From Massilia phosphatilytica (GTDB lineage: Bacteria > Pseudomonadota > Gammaproteobacteria > Burkholderiales > Burkholderiaceae_D): a DNA stretch of 64,000 nt. The stretch covers positions 1 to 64,000 of the forward strand of contig NZ_PUIP01000026.1 of assembly GCF_002968015.1 (NCBI RefSeq). Reading direction: 5' to 3'. Positions 26,882 through 35,175 of the stretch are shown here, one piece after another. The position numbers and the translations under genes are program-made. Under the pieces are notes generated by a model that saw only the letters and a program-made list of their open reading frames with translations, was not told the DNA's origin and made no database searches. Position 1 is the first letter of the stretch; each line of letters begins with the position of its first letter.

Positions 26882-27341
26882 ACTTTCCCATGCCGGCCAG
26901 TTCGTCGCGACCCTGGCCGCCGTCGTCATTGCCGCATATTTTTTCGCCCGCGTCGAAGTCGAGATCGAAGGCGACGCGGGCTGGGCCGCCAACCTGCCCA
27001 CCTGGCGCATCGAAGACCATCCGCTGCTCGACATCTTCTGGGGCGGCCGCGCGCTGACCGGCTACCACGCGTGGATGTTTTCCTTCATCGGCGTGATCTT
27101 TCATTTCCCGCTGGCCTTCGCGGGGCAATGGTCGCCGCAGCTGGAAGCGCGCGCGCTCGGCGCCGTGATGCTGTTCTGGATCGTCGAAGACTGGCTGTGG
27201 TTCGTCGTGAACCCCGCCTTCGGCTGGCGCCGTTTCAAGCGCGAACTGGTCCCCTGGCACAAGCGCTGGTTCGCGGGCGCGCCCGTCGATTACTGGGTGT
27301 TCGGCGTCGTCAGCGCGCTGCTGTTCTGGTACGCGTACTAG
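26868..27341 (+). CDS. Uncharacterised integral membrane protein
   Basis: A 157-residue protein with about four membrane helices (GQFVATLAAVVIAAYFFAR; HAWMFSFIGVIFHFPLAF; ALGAVMLFWIVEDWLWFVV; YWVFGVVSALLFWYAY) and many Trp/Phe. No named family recognised. Translation is probably coupled to the upstream glycosyltransferase (14-nt overlap), so it may anchor or assist it. The 3' end overlaps the convergent HAD gene by 32 nt. Confidence 0.7.
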   Translation: MPVFELSHAGQFVATLAAVVIAAYFFARVEVEIEGDAGWAANLPTWRIEDHPLLDIFWGGRALTGYHAWMFSFIGVIFHFPLAFAGQWSPQLEARALGAVMLFWIVEDWLWFVVNPAFGWRRFKRELVPWHKRWFAGAPVDYWVFGVVSALLFWYAY

Positions 27342-28041
27342 CCGCACCGGGGCGGCGGTTGCCGAGGTCGAGCGCGTGGCGGATGCGCTGGCACAGTTCA
27401 CCGGACGTGCGCGAGATCACCTCGTGGGGAATCTCGAATTTTTCCGTCAGCCGGTCATAGTCCTCGAAGCCGTACGACACCATGAACGGATGCATGCCCG
27501 TGCCGATCGCGGCGGCGAAATCCTTGTGCTCGTCGCCGCATACATAGGCGCGGGCGGGGTTGATGCCGAACTGCTCGCGGATGGCGCGGAACTGGCTCGT
27601 CTTCTTTTCCGAGAGCGGAATGTGGACGAGGAAGTCGAGCGCGTTGATGTCGATGTCGTGGCGCTGGAACAGCTGGCGCAGCGTCTCCAGCGGTTCGTTC
27701 GTGATGTTGCGCGTGACCATGCCGACGACGACGTCCGGCGCGGCGACCAGTTCCCGCACGAGGTCGGGAATGCCGTCGTACATGGCCGCTTCCTGGCGGT
27801 AGACTTCCGTGAGGCTGTCGACGAGCCTGGCCCGGCTGTTCTTGCGCAGGTTCTTCTTGATGATCGAGGGGAATTCCTTCAGCCCGCCGAGATACTTGAA
27901 GAGATTGTGGCGCTTCTGGAACCGGGCTTCGTCGCCGAAGTCCAGCCCGTGCCGCGCAAACGCCGCTTCGATGGCGGAAAAGGCGTCGATGGTCGTGCCG
28001 TCCGCGTCGAGGATCAGCAGGCGTTTCCTGGATTTGTACAT
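27310..28041 (-). CDS. HAD-superfamily hydrolase, phosphatase-like
   Basis: A 243-residue soluble enzyme. Motif I LLILDADGTTID is at residues about 8-19, the cap domain is helical (residues about 20-110), motif II VGMVTRN and motif IV AYVCGDEHKDFAAA follow. The arrangement matches phosphoglycolate-phosphatase-like subfamily I enzymes. The start is set at 28041 because motif I then falls at the usual distance; longer in-frame starts up to 28164 exist and no strong Shine-Dalgarno decides. Substrate unknown. It is divergent from the blaI-like gene. Confidence 0.78.
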   Translation of the reverse strand: MYKSRKRLLILDADGTTIDAFSAIEAAFARHGLDFGDEARFQKRHNLFKYLGGLKEFPSIIKKNLRKNSRARLVDSLTEVYRQEAAMYDGIPDLVRELVAAPDVVVGMVTRNITNEPLETLRQLFQRHDIDINALDFLVHIPLSEKKTSQFRAIREQFGINPARAYVCGDEHKDFAAAIGTGMHPFMVSYGFEDYDRLTEKFEIPHEVISRTSGELCQRIRHALDLGNRRPGAASTRTRTAAR

Positions 28042-28168
28042 GTGCGTCGTGGCCGGATTCCGTTGCCTCATCATACGCACGGACACGTTACCGGCGTATG
28101 ACAGGCCGGTCTCAACGCCAGGCTCAATCGGGTCATTGCGAACATGGGCAGAAGCGGTTGACAACGCC

Positions 28169-28208
28169 GATTACAAGTGTAATCATTGATTCGATTACAC
28201 TTGTAAAC
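28169..28208 (+). promoter_or_regulatory. Double-dyad BlaI/MecI-type operator
   Basis: TTACAAGTGTAA (28171-28182) and TTACACTTGTAA (28195-28206) are each TACA-N2-TGTA dyads and are reverse complements of each other, 24 bp apart centre to centre. TACA/TGTA dyads are the known recognition unit of BlaI/MecI repressors. A consensus -35 TTGACA sits at 28158-28163, so a bound repressor would cover the -10 region. The regulator gene begins 10 bp downstream. Confidence 0.85.
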
Positions 28209-28217
28209 GGTTAAGTC

Positions 28218-28607
28218 ATGCAAGATACCCCGCGGATTGCGATCAGCGACGCCGAATCGCATGTGATGGACGTGCTGTGGCAGGCGTCTGCGCCATTGGT
28301 CGCCGAGCAGATCGTCGATGCGCTGTCCGAAACCCGGCACTGGCAGGCGGCGACCGTCAAGACGTTGCTGAATCGTCTGTTGAAAAAGGGCGCGATCGCG
28401 GCGCAAAAGGAGGGGCGCCGGTTCCTGTACCACGCCGTACTGCGGCGCGAAGACTGGCTGGCCGCCGAGAGCGATGGCTTGCTGGACCGGCTGTTCGGTG
28501 GACGCATCGCACCGCTCGTCGCCTACTTCGGCAGCCAGCGCAAACTGTCGCCGAAGGATATCCAGGAATTGCGCAAGCTGATCGACGAGCTCGACGATGG
28601 CGAGTGA
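28218..28607 (+). CDS. BlaI/MecI/CopY-family transcriptional repressor
   Basis: A 129-residue winged-helix repressor. The N-terminal domain (SDAESHVMDVLWQASAPLVAEQ ... TVKTLLNRLLKKG) is diagnostic, with recognition helix TVKTLLNRL. The C-terminal part (LSPKDIQELRKLIDEL) is the dimerisation and proteolytic-cleavage region. It autoregulates, judged by the double dyad directly upstream. The stop overlaps the start of the M56 gene by 11 nt, the standard blaI-blaR1 arrangement. Confidence 0.92.
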   Translation: MQDTPRIAISDAESHVMDVLWQASAPLVAEQIVDALSETRHWQAATVKTLLNRLLKKGAIAAQKEGRRFLYHAVLRREDWLAAESDGLLDRLFGGRIAPLVAYFGSQRKLSPKDIQELRKLIDELDDGE

Positions 28608-29778
28608 ATTCACGGTGTCGCTGTTGCGCGCCGCCCTGTTCATGAGCGGTGCCATCGTGCTGGTGTTCTGCGCCCGCAGGCCGTTGCGGCGCTGGGCCGA
28701 CGCCGCGCTTGCCTACCAGGCCTGGCTGATCGTACCGTGCGTCGCCGTTGCCGCCGTCCTGCCGACCGCTTCCGTTGCGCTGGTCCGCGCGGTGCCGGCG
28801 TTGCGGCCGGTGCCGCACCTGGCGTTCCGGGCCGTCCCCCTCGCGCCGGACGGCATCGATACGCTGCTCGTCGCCTGGGCCGCCGGCATGGTCGTGCTGG
28901 CGCTCTGGTTCGGCACTGCCCAGCGGGCGTTCCTGCGCCAGGCGGGCCGCTTGACCCGGTCCGGTGCGGTGTACGTCAGCGCCGCGGACGCCGGGCCGGC
29001 GTCCGTGGGCGTGTTCCGTCCCAGGATCGTCGTACCGCACGACTTCGACCGCCGTTACTCGCCACTCGAGCAGGCATTGATCATCTCTCACGAGCAAACC
29101 CACATTGCCCGCGGCGATGCCGTGGTCAACCTGCTGGCGTGCGCGTTCCAGTGTGTGTTCTGGTTCAACCCGCTCGTCCACGTTGGCGTGCGCGCCTTGC
29201 GCCTGGACCAGGAAATCGCGTGCGACGCGATCGTCATGCGGCGCCACCCCCGCGCGCGCCGCGCGTACGCGGAGGCACTCCTCAAATTCCATACTGGCAC
29301 CCACGCCATGCGCGCCGGCGTGAACTGTCACTGGCAAACCCATCACCCAACCAAGGAGCGTCTCATGAGTCTTCAACTGACCCCGTCCGGAACCATCCGC
29401 CGCCGCGCCGGCCGGTGCATCGTCGCGCTGCTGGCGACCGCCGCCGTCGCCGCCACGCTGGGTGCGCGTGCGGAACAGGCCGCGACGGCGCCGTCGTATC
29501 TCGTCGAGATGGCACTGGATGCGGGCGGTGAACGGTCCACGCCACGTGTCCTGGCGAAGGCTGGGGAACCATTCGCCGTGGCGTCGGGCGCATGGCGTGT
29601 CGAATTGACGGTGCGCGAGGCCACGACGCCTGGCGACGTCTGGCTGACGGGGCGGATTCTAAGGGGCGCCGACATCGTCAGCGCACCCACGCTGCTGGCC
29701 CGTGTCGATGAAAAGGCCACGATCAAGACCGGCGACGTGACCTTGTCGCTGACCGTCAATCGCGCTCGCCTTCAATAG
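28597..29778 (+). CDS. BlaR1-like M56 membrane metallopeptidase without a beta-lactam sensor domain
   Basis: A 393-residue membrane protease. There are about three N-terminal membrane helices, then the zinc site H165-E-x-x-H169 (SHEQTHIARGD) and the conserved LDQEIACDAIVM segment. After a further hydrophobic helix (CIVALLATAAVAATLGARA) a periplasmic tail of about 110 residues follows. BlaR1 proper has a penicillin-binding sensor of about 250 residues; that is missing here. The protease probably cleaves the partner repressor in response to another envelope signal. The tail overlaps the convergent GH39 gene by 7 nt. Confidence 0.85.
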   Translation: MASEFTVSLLRAALFMSGAIVLVFCARRPLRRWADAALAYQAWLIVPCVAVAAVLPTASVALVRAVPALRPVPHLAFRAVPLAPDGIDTLLVAWAAGMVVLALWFGTAQRAFLRQAGRLTRSGAVYVSAADAGPASVGVFRPRIVVPHDFDRRYSPLEQALIISHEQTHIARGDAVVNLLACAFQCVFWFNPLVHVGVRALRLDQEIACDAIVMRRHPRARRAYAEALLKFHTGTHAMRAGVNCHWQTHHPTKERLMSLQLTPSGTIRRRAGRCIVALLATAAVAATLGARAEQAATAPSYLVEMALDAGGERSTPRVLAKAGEPFAVASGAWRVELTVREATTPGDVWLTGRILRGADIVSAPTLLARVDEKATIKTGDVTLSLTVNRARLQ

Positions 29779-31451
29779 GTCAGCGTCACCAGCGACACCG
29801 CCTGCCGCGGCAACTGCATGCTGACGGTCGCCGTGCCGTCCTTGGTCTGCAGCGTCGACGCGGGGCCGAGCTCCGCCAGTTCGCTTGCCTTCTGCAGCTC
29901 GGCCACCTGTGCCGCTGTCGGATGCGCGGGTGAACCCATGCGCTTCCACGCGGCGTAGGAGTTGCTGTGGTCCTGGTCGATGCGGTAGTGGCGCATCTGC
30001 ACCCGTTGCGCGGGAATGCCGGCGATACGCAATTCGACGGGCGAGCCGGCGTCGATGATGTCGTCGTCATGGTAATTCCAGACCAGGACGGCGATGCTGT
30101 GCGCGTCCTTTGCCGCCAGTGCATCGATGTCGGTGCGCGCGCCGCGCACGCCGGCGGCCTGGATGCCGGCCGCGTCGTAGGCCCGGTCGCCCGTCACCGC
30201 CACGCGTTCGCCGCGCATCTTGCCGAGCATGCGGAACACGTTCAGCACCGGCTTGTTGACGCCATTGGTCGCCAGGTCGCGGAAGCCCGCGAACCACGGC
30301 TGGTCTTCGAACTCGAACGACCAGTTCACCGCGCCGATCAGGTTGACGCCGCGCCGCGCGGCCAGGTCGTACTCGCGCGCGATCGAGGCCGCCGTGTAGC
30401 TGGCGTAGAGCGTGCCGTTGCGGTACGCGTTTTCCGGGTTGGTCTGCATGCCGCAGGCGGCGCAGCCTTCCGGGTCGGATTCGCCGATGATGACCGGGAC
30501 GTTTTTCAGCTCCGGGTATTTTTCGACGAGCGCGAAGCCTTCGTCGAGGTGGCGGAAATGCGCGTCCATGCCCATGCGCACGATACCATTGACGACCTTC
30601 GGCGCGCCCTTGGCGTGGAAGGCGACGAAGTCCAGCGGCGTGCCGGTCTTGCCGGTCGCGTAGTTGGTCTCGTGCAGGCAGTGGTGCAGGAAGTCGTCCA
30701 TGAAGCGTCCCGCGCCGGCCGTGTGCGGGCCCCCGATGCGCGCCGTCGGCAGTGCGCGTTTCACCGCGTCGGCCGCGTGGTCGTACATCTTGAAGTACTC
30801 GCGCTTCGTGTCGGGCGCGATCAGGTACAGGCCATCCGGCTCGTTCCACACTTCCCAGTACCAGCTCTCGACTTCCTTCTGGCCGTAGCGCGCCACGCTG
30901 TGTTTCACCCATTGGTAGACCAGCTCCGACCACTTGGCGTAGTCGTTCGGCGGCGTGGCCCAGCCGGTCATGATGTCCTTGTAGGGCGTGCCCGGCTTCC
31001 AGTGGTGGCGGTACGGTTGCGGGCGCTGCGACAGCGCTTCCGGCATGAAGCCGATCTGCGCCAGCGGCTTCATGCCGCGCTCGATGTACGTGTCGAAGAT
31101 GCGGTCGATGATGGTCCAGTCGTAGACCGGCTTGCCGTCCTTGTCCTCGCTGTACATGTTCGTCGAGCCCCACTTGAGCGCGTAGCTGCCGTCGCCCGAG
31201 GTCATCAGGTTGTGCGCGCGGACGTACACGGGGACGGGGCTCAGCGCCGCGATATCGCTCAGCAGCTGTTTACCGTTCGGCGCCGTCGTGTAATTCGGTT
31301 CGTCGTAGCCGAACCAGGCCCAGATGGGCGTCATGGGCCCCTTGGCCTGCGTGGCGTCGACGGTGAGCCTGACCGGCTGCGGCGTGGAAGGTTCGGCGGC
31401 GTGCAGCGGCGCGCAAGCCGCGAGGAGGAGGGCGGCGAGGTGTCTCTTCAT
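29772..31451 (-). CDS. Secreted glycoside hydrolase family 39-like (beta-xylosidase type)
   Basis: A 559-residue exported enzyme. The signal peptide is MKRHLAALLLAACAPLHA. The (beta/alpha)8 barrel has the acid/base motif W-E-V-W-N-E-P-D (about residue 195) and the nucleophile region VIIGESDPEGC (about 325), as in GH39. The C-terminal 130 residues form a beta-sandwich. GH39 members cleave beta-xylosides or related terminal sugars; actual specificity is not readable. The long convergent partner on the other strand is a shadow. Confidence 0.85.
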   Translation of the reverse strand: MKRHLAALLLAACAPLHAAEPSTPQPVRLTVDATQAKGPMTPIWAWFGYDEPNYTTAPNGKQLLSDIAALSPVPVYVRAHNLMTSGDGSYALKWGSTNMYSEDKDGKPVYDWTIIDRIFDTYIERGMKPLAQIGFMPEALSQRPQPYRHHWKPGTPYKDIMTGWATPPNDYAKWSELVYQWVKHSVARYGQKEVESWYWEVWNEPDGLYLIAPDTKREYFKMYDHAADAVKRALPTARIGGPHTAGAGRFMDDFLHHCLHETNYATGKTGTPLDFVAFHAKGAPKVVNGIVRMGMDAHFRHLDEGFALVEKYPELKNVPVIIGESDPEGCAACGMQTNPENAYRNGTLYASYTAASIAREYDLAARRGVNLIGAVNWSFEFEDQPWFAGFRDLATNGVNKPVLNVFRMLGKMRGERVAVTGDRAYDAAGIQAAGVRGARTDIDALAAKDAHSIAVLVWNYHDDDIIDAGSPVELRIAGIPAQRVQMRHYRIDQDHSNSYAAWKRMGSPAHPTAAQVAELQKASELAELGPASTLQTKDGTATVSMQLPRQAVSLVTLTY

Positions 31452-31554
31452 TGTCGTTCTCGTGGATCGGTCCGATACACGATGCTAGGCCGAACCCCGC
31501 AGGCCGTCCAATGACGGATTTTGCCGCAGCAATACCGAATCGGATATCGCCCGA

Positions 31555-31899
31555 TCAGCTCTTGCGGACGAACTCCGACTTCAGGCTCATCGCGCCGAAG
31601 CCGTCTATCTTGCAGTCGATGTCGTGGTCGCCGTCGACGAGGCGGATGTTCTTGACCTTGGTGCCCTGCTTGACGACGCCGCCGCCGCCCTTCAGTTTCA
31701 GGTCCTTGATGACGGTGACGGTGTCGCCGTCCTGCAGCACGTTGCCGGCCGCATCGCGCCATACCCGGGCCGTCTCTTCCGCGGCCGCGTCGGCCTTGAC
31801 GGGCCATTCATGCGCGCATTCCGGGCAGACGTAGTTGCCCATGCCGTCTTCGTAGGTCAGCGTGGAACCGCAGGTGGGGCAGGGAGGCAAGGTCGTCAT
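31555..31899 (-). CDS. yjdM: YjdM/PhnA-like zinc-ribbon protein
   Basis: A 114-residue cytosolic protein. The N-terminal zinc ribbon is PPCPTCGSTLTYEDGMGNYVCPECAHEW (two C-x-x-C pairs), followed by the conserved PhnA domain (LQDGDTVTVIKDLKLKG, then KNIRLVDGDHDIDCKIDGFG). Despite the historical name PhnA it is not a phosphonate hydrolase and its role is unknown. The start at 31899 places the ribbon at the N-terminus; upstream sequence runs into the tRNA region. Confidence 0.9.
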   Translation of the reverse strand: MTTLPPCPTCGSTLTYEDGMGNYVCPECAHEWPVKADAAAEETARVWRDAAGNVLQDGDTVTVIKDLKLKGGGGVVKQGTKVKNIRLVDGDHDIDCKIDGFGAMSLKSEFVRKS

Positions 31900-31926
31900 G
31901 GCAGTGTGCGAAAGGGACAGTGGAAT

Positions 31927-31955
31927 GCAAAACGCCAACCGCAGGGGTTGGCGTT
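31927..31955 (-). terminator. Terminator of the first tRNA-Phe gene
   Basis: AACGCCAACC/GGTTGGCGTT stem with a 5-nt loop, then TTTT on the minus strand, 12 nt after the tRNA 3' end. The same stem recurs after the second tRNA-Phe. Confidence 0.8.
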
Positions 31956-31966
31956 GCTGGAAATCT

Positions 31967-32042
31967 TGGTGGCCCGGGGCGGAATCGAACCACCGACACA
32001 AGGATTTTCAATCCTCTGCTCTACCAACTGAGCTACCAGGCC
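31967..32042 (-). tRNA. tRNA-Phe (GAA), copy 1
   Basis: A 76-nt cloverleaf with encoded CCA. The acceptor stem is GGCCTGG paired with CCGGGCC, the D arm contains AGCTCAGTTGGTAGAGC, the anticodon loop is TTGAAAA (anticodon GAA) and the T loop GGTTCGATTCC. It is identical to the copy at 59866-59941. Confidence 0.97.
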
Positions 32043-32052
32043 AAGGCGGCGC

Positions 32053-32081
32053 AGTATAGCATGGGTCAGGAGAAACCCCAA
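32053..32081 (-). promoter_or_regulatory. Promoter of tRNA-Phe copy 1
   Basis: On the minus strand TTGGGG (-35) and TATACT (-10) are 17 bp apart; the -10 lies 10 nt before the tRNA 5' end. Confidence 0.7.
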
Positions 32082-32089
32082 ATTTTTGT

Positions 32090-32575
32090 TCAGACCCGGG
32101 CTGCGGCCCGCTCTTCGTGCTGCCGGTCGAGGGCCAGGCGCAGCTCCTTGCGGGCCTTGGCTTCCTCGTAGCGACGCAGTTCGTCCGGCCCGAACGGGCG
32201 CAGCGGCGGCACGGGGACGGGCTGCTTGTCGTCGCCCACGGCCACCATCGTGAAGAAGCAGCTGTTCACGTGGCGCACCTGCTGGGTGCGGATGTTCTCG
32301 GCCACGACCTTGATGCCGATTTCCATCGACGTGCGGCCTGTGTAGTTCACGGCGGCCAGGAACGTCACCAGCTCGCCCACGTGGATGGGCTGGCGGAACG
32401 TCACCTGGTCGACGCTCATCGTCACGACGTAGGTGCCGGCATAGCGGCTGGCGCAGGCATAGGCCACCTGGTCGAGCAGTTTCAGGATGTTCCCGCCGTG
32501 CACGTTACCGGAAAAGTTCGCGGTGTCCGGCGTCATCAGGACCGTCATGGTGAGTTGGTGGGCAGGCAGGGTCAT
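32090..32575 (-). CDS. Acyl-CoA thioesterase, YciA-type hotdog-fold
   Basis: A 161-residue cytosolic enzyme that hydrolyses acyl-CoA. The hotdog signature is N-F-S-G-N-V-H-G-G-N-I-L-K-L-L-D (about residues 20-35) with the catalytic Asn/His/Asp region, followed by VVTMSVDQVTFRQPIHVGE. The C-terminal charged tail (RRYEEAKARKELR) is typical of the family. Start at 32575 from the ATG. Confidence 0.88.
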   Translation of the reverse strand: MTLPAHQLTMTVLMTPDTANFSGNVHGGNILKLLDQVAYACASRYAGTYVVTMSVDQVTFRQPIHVGELVTFLAAVNYTGRTSMEIGIKVVAENIRTQQVRHVNSCFFTMVAVGDDKQPVPVPPLRPFGPDELRRYEEAKARKELRLALDRQHEERAAARV

Positions 32576-32651
32576 GGCATCAAGCGTAAAGATGAAGGAT
32601 AGGGACGATGTTGCCTGAGAAACCCGGTTGCGGCAACATCCCTATCTTTCG

Positions 32652-34343
32652 TCAGAACGCTTCCCAGTGCGCATCCACCGTGGCGGCCGCCGGTTTCCGT
32701 GCCGGCCGGGATGCGGCCGCGGGCGCGGGCGCCGCCCGGCGTGCCGGCGGCAGCGCGGGTTTCGGTGCCGCCGCCGGGCGGGACGTCGCCTGGACACTGA
32801 ATACTTCCACCAGCTCGGCCAGCGCCTGCGCCTGTTCGTGCATCGCCCGGGTCGCGGCCGCCGATGCCTCGACGAGCGCGGCGTTCTGCTGGGTCACGCC
32901 GTCCATCTGCACGATGGCCTGGTTGACCTGGCCGATGCCGCTGGCCTGTTCGCGGCTGGAGGCGACGATCTCGTTCATGATGCCGGTGACGCGGCCGATG
33001 CTGTCGACGATGTCGCGCATCGTCTGGCCGGCCTGGCCCGCCAGCGTCGCGCCGTCGGCCACGCGCTGGGTGGAGGCATCGATCAGGTCCTTGATTTCCT
33101 TCGCCGCGGCGCCGGAGCGCTGGGCGAGGGCGCGCACTTCGGCGGCGACGACGGCGAAGCCGCGTCCCTGCTCGCCGGCGCGCGCCGCTTCCACCGCGGC
33201 GTTCAGGGCCAGGATATTGGTCTGGAAGGCGATGCCGTCGATGACGGCGATGATGTCGACGATGCGCGCGGACGAGGCATTGATCGCGCCCATCGTGTCG
33301 ACCAGCTGGCCGACCATCGCGCCGCCTTGCTGCGCCACGCGCGCGGCGTCGCCGGCCATGCGGTTGGCTTCCTCGGCGTTGGTCGCATTCTGGCCCACGG
33401 CCTGCGTCAGTTGTTCCATCGACGACGCCGTCTCTTCCAGCGCCTGCGCCTGGCTTTCCGTGCGGTGCGACAGGTCCTGCGCCTCGCCCGCCATCGTCGT
33501 GGCGGCCGTGACGATCGTGCCCGTGCCCGCGCGCACGTCGGCGACGATGCCGGCGAGGCTGGCGCGCATGCGCTCCAGGGCGGCCATCAGGCTGTCCTTG
33601 TCGTTTGGGGCAACCGGCACGGCCACGCACAGGTTGCCGCCCGCGATCTCGGTCGCCACCTGGGCCGCGCGCGCCGGCTCGCCGCCCAGGCGCCGGAACA
33701 GGGCGCGCGCGCACAGCGTCCCGGCGCCGATGCTGAAGACGAGCGTGGCCAGGCACAGCGCGGACAGGACATGGCTGCTGCGATCCGCCGCCGCGAGCAC
33801 GGCGGCCACGCGCGTGTCGATCTCCTTCTGCTGCAGTTCCAGCAGCGCCTTGACCTGCCCGAGATACGCGGTCACGGCCGGCACGAATTCGTCGTCGAAG
33901 TATTTGCGGGCCTCGGTGTCGTTGCCCGCCTTCTTGAGCGCCATGACGCGGTCGCGCGTGACGATGTAGCGCTGGCGCGCCGTGCCGATCCGCTCGAACA
34001 CGGCGCGTTCTTCCGGCGTGTCGAGCAGGTCGCCGACCTGCTTCTGCAATGCCGTGGTGCGCGTCGTCGAGTCCTGCGTCTCGGCGGCGTACCAGGTCGC
34101 GAGCTCCGGATCGGCGGAGCGGGCGATGGACCCGGTGCGCTTGGCGGCGACCGACGTGTTCAGCAGCCAGCCGGAAATCAGCCGTTCCTTCACGAGCGGC
34201 CGCTGCGTGAGGGCTTGCGTGTCGTCCGACAGGACTTGCAGGCGCCAGATGGCGATGGCCGTCGCGAGGAACGACAGCACGATGACGACGGCGAACGCGA
34301 ACCTGAGCTGGTTGCGCACGCTGGTGGTGGCGAAGGGTTTCAT
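32652..34343 (-). CDS. Methyl-accepting chemotaxis protein with CheR-docking pentapeptide
   Basis: A 563-residue transmembrane receptor. The N-terminal helix is residues about 15-36, a four-helix-bundle ligand domain about 37-185, a second membrane helix about 195-215 (VLSALCLATLVFSIGAGTL), then HAMP and the signalling hairpin (IAFQTNILALNAAVEAARAG). The C-terminus ends HWEAF after an Ala/Pro-rich linker, resembling the NWETF tether that recruits CheR/CheB. The start at 34343 has AAGGAG upstream. Ligand unknown. Confidence 0.92.
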   Translation of the reverse strand: MKPFATTSVRNQLRFAFAVVIVLSFLATAIAIWRLQVLSDDTQALTQRPLVKERLISGWLLNTSVAAKRTGSIARSADPELATWYAAETQDSTTRTTALQKQVGDLLDTPEERAVFERIGTARQRYIVTRDRVMALKKAGNDTEARKYFDDEFVPAVTAYLGQVKALLELQQKEIDTRVAAVLAAADRSSHVLSALCLATLVFSIGAGTLCARALFRRLGGEPARAAQVATEIAGGNLCVAVPVAPNDKDSLMAALERMRASLAGIVADVRAGTGTIVTAATTMAGEAQDLSHRTESQAQALEETASSMEQLTQAVGQNATNAEEANRMAGDAARVAQQGGAMVGQLVDTMGAINASSARIVDIIAVIDGIAFQTNILALNAAVEAARAGEQGRGFAVVAAEVRALAQRSGAAAKEIKDLIDASTQRVADGATLAGQAGQTMRDIVDSIGRVTGIMNEIVASSREQASGIGQVNQAIVQMDGVTQQNAALVEASAAATRAMHEQAQALAELVEVFSVQATSRPAAAPKPALPPARRAAPAPAAASRPARKPAAATVDAHWEAF

Positions 34344-34479
34344 GGGACTCCTTGGTTTTCCGAGCAACAAGAGTCAATGAAAATCGGAACGGGGCCGGTC
34401 CGTCTTGAGGCGACTCAGGACAGCGCCGGATAGGTGGCATGCCCATCCGGCGCGGGTGGAAATCCGCTACGATGCGGGC

Positions 34480-35175
34480 ATGGCTATCCTTCTTGTACCC
34501 GGCTTCATGGCCGACGAGACCCTGTGGGACGACATGCTGCCGGCGCTGGCGCGCTTCGGTCCGGTCGTCCACGCCGACCTGCGCCACGACACGTCGGTCG
34601 AGGCGATGGCGCGCCGCGTCCTCGAGACGGCGCCTTCAACCTTCGTGCTCGTGGGCTTTTCGATGGGCGGCTACGTCGCGCGCGCGATCGCGCGCCAGGC
34701 GCCTGGCCGCGTGCGCGCGCTCGTGCTGATCTCGACGTCCACCCGCGGCGACACGGCCGCGCTGCAGAAGCGCAAGGGCGCGATCGGCAACGCGGCACCG
34801 TCCATCGCCTTCAGCGGCTTGAGCCGCACGGCTGTCGCGACGTCCCTGCACCCGAAGCAGCGCGACAACGACGCGCTGATCGAGAGAATCCGCGCGATGG
34901 GCATGCGCCTCGGCGGCGAGGTGTTCCGGCGCCAGTCGCTGCTGGACCGGCCGGGCGACCTCGAACGCTCAGGCGAGATCCGCTGCCCGACGCTCGTCGT
35001 GGCGGCTGAAAACGACCAGTTGCGCAGCCTGGCGGAAGCACAGGAGATGACGGCCGCCATCCCCGGTGCCACGCTGACCGTCATCGAGGAGACGGGCCAC
35101 ATGATCCCGCTCGAGGCGCCGCAGCGCCTGCTCGATGTGATCGTGCCCTGGCTCGCGGCGCACGAGGACCGCTAG
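34480..35175 (+). CDS. Alpha/beta-fold hydrolase
   Basis: A 231-residue soluble hydrolase. The nucleophile elbow GFSMGG is at about residues 59-64, the acid lies in AAENDQLR and the His in ETGHMIPLEAP. Short strands around LLVPGFMADETLWDDML are close to MenH/esterase-type proteins. The stop shares a CTAG with the stop of the facing RTX gene. Confidence 0.85.
   Translation: MAILLVPGFMADETLWDDMLPALARFGPVVHADLRHDTSVEAMARRVLETAPSTFVLVGFSMGGYVARAIARQAPGRVRALVLISTSTRGDTAALQKRKGAIGNAAPSIAFSGLSRTAVATSLHPKQRDNDALIERIRAMGMRLGGEVFRRQSLLDRPGDLERSGEIRCPTLVVAAENDQLRSLAEAQEMTAAIPGATLTVIEETGHMIPLEAPQRLLDVIVPWLAAHEDR

Noticed and set aside
30067..31173. Second minus-strand frame inside the GH39 gene
   Set aside because: Arg/Gly/His-rich shadow; the GH39 frame carries signal peptide and catalytic motifs.
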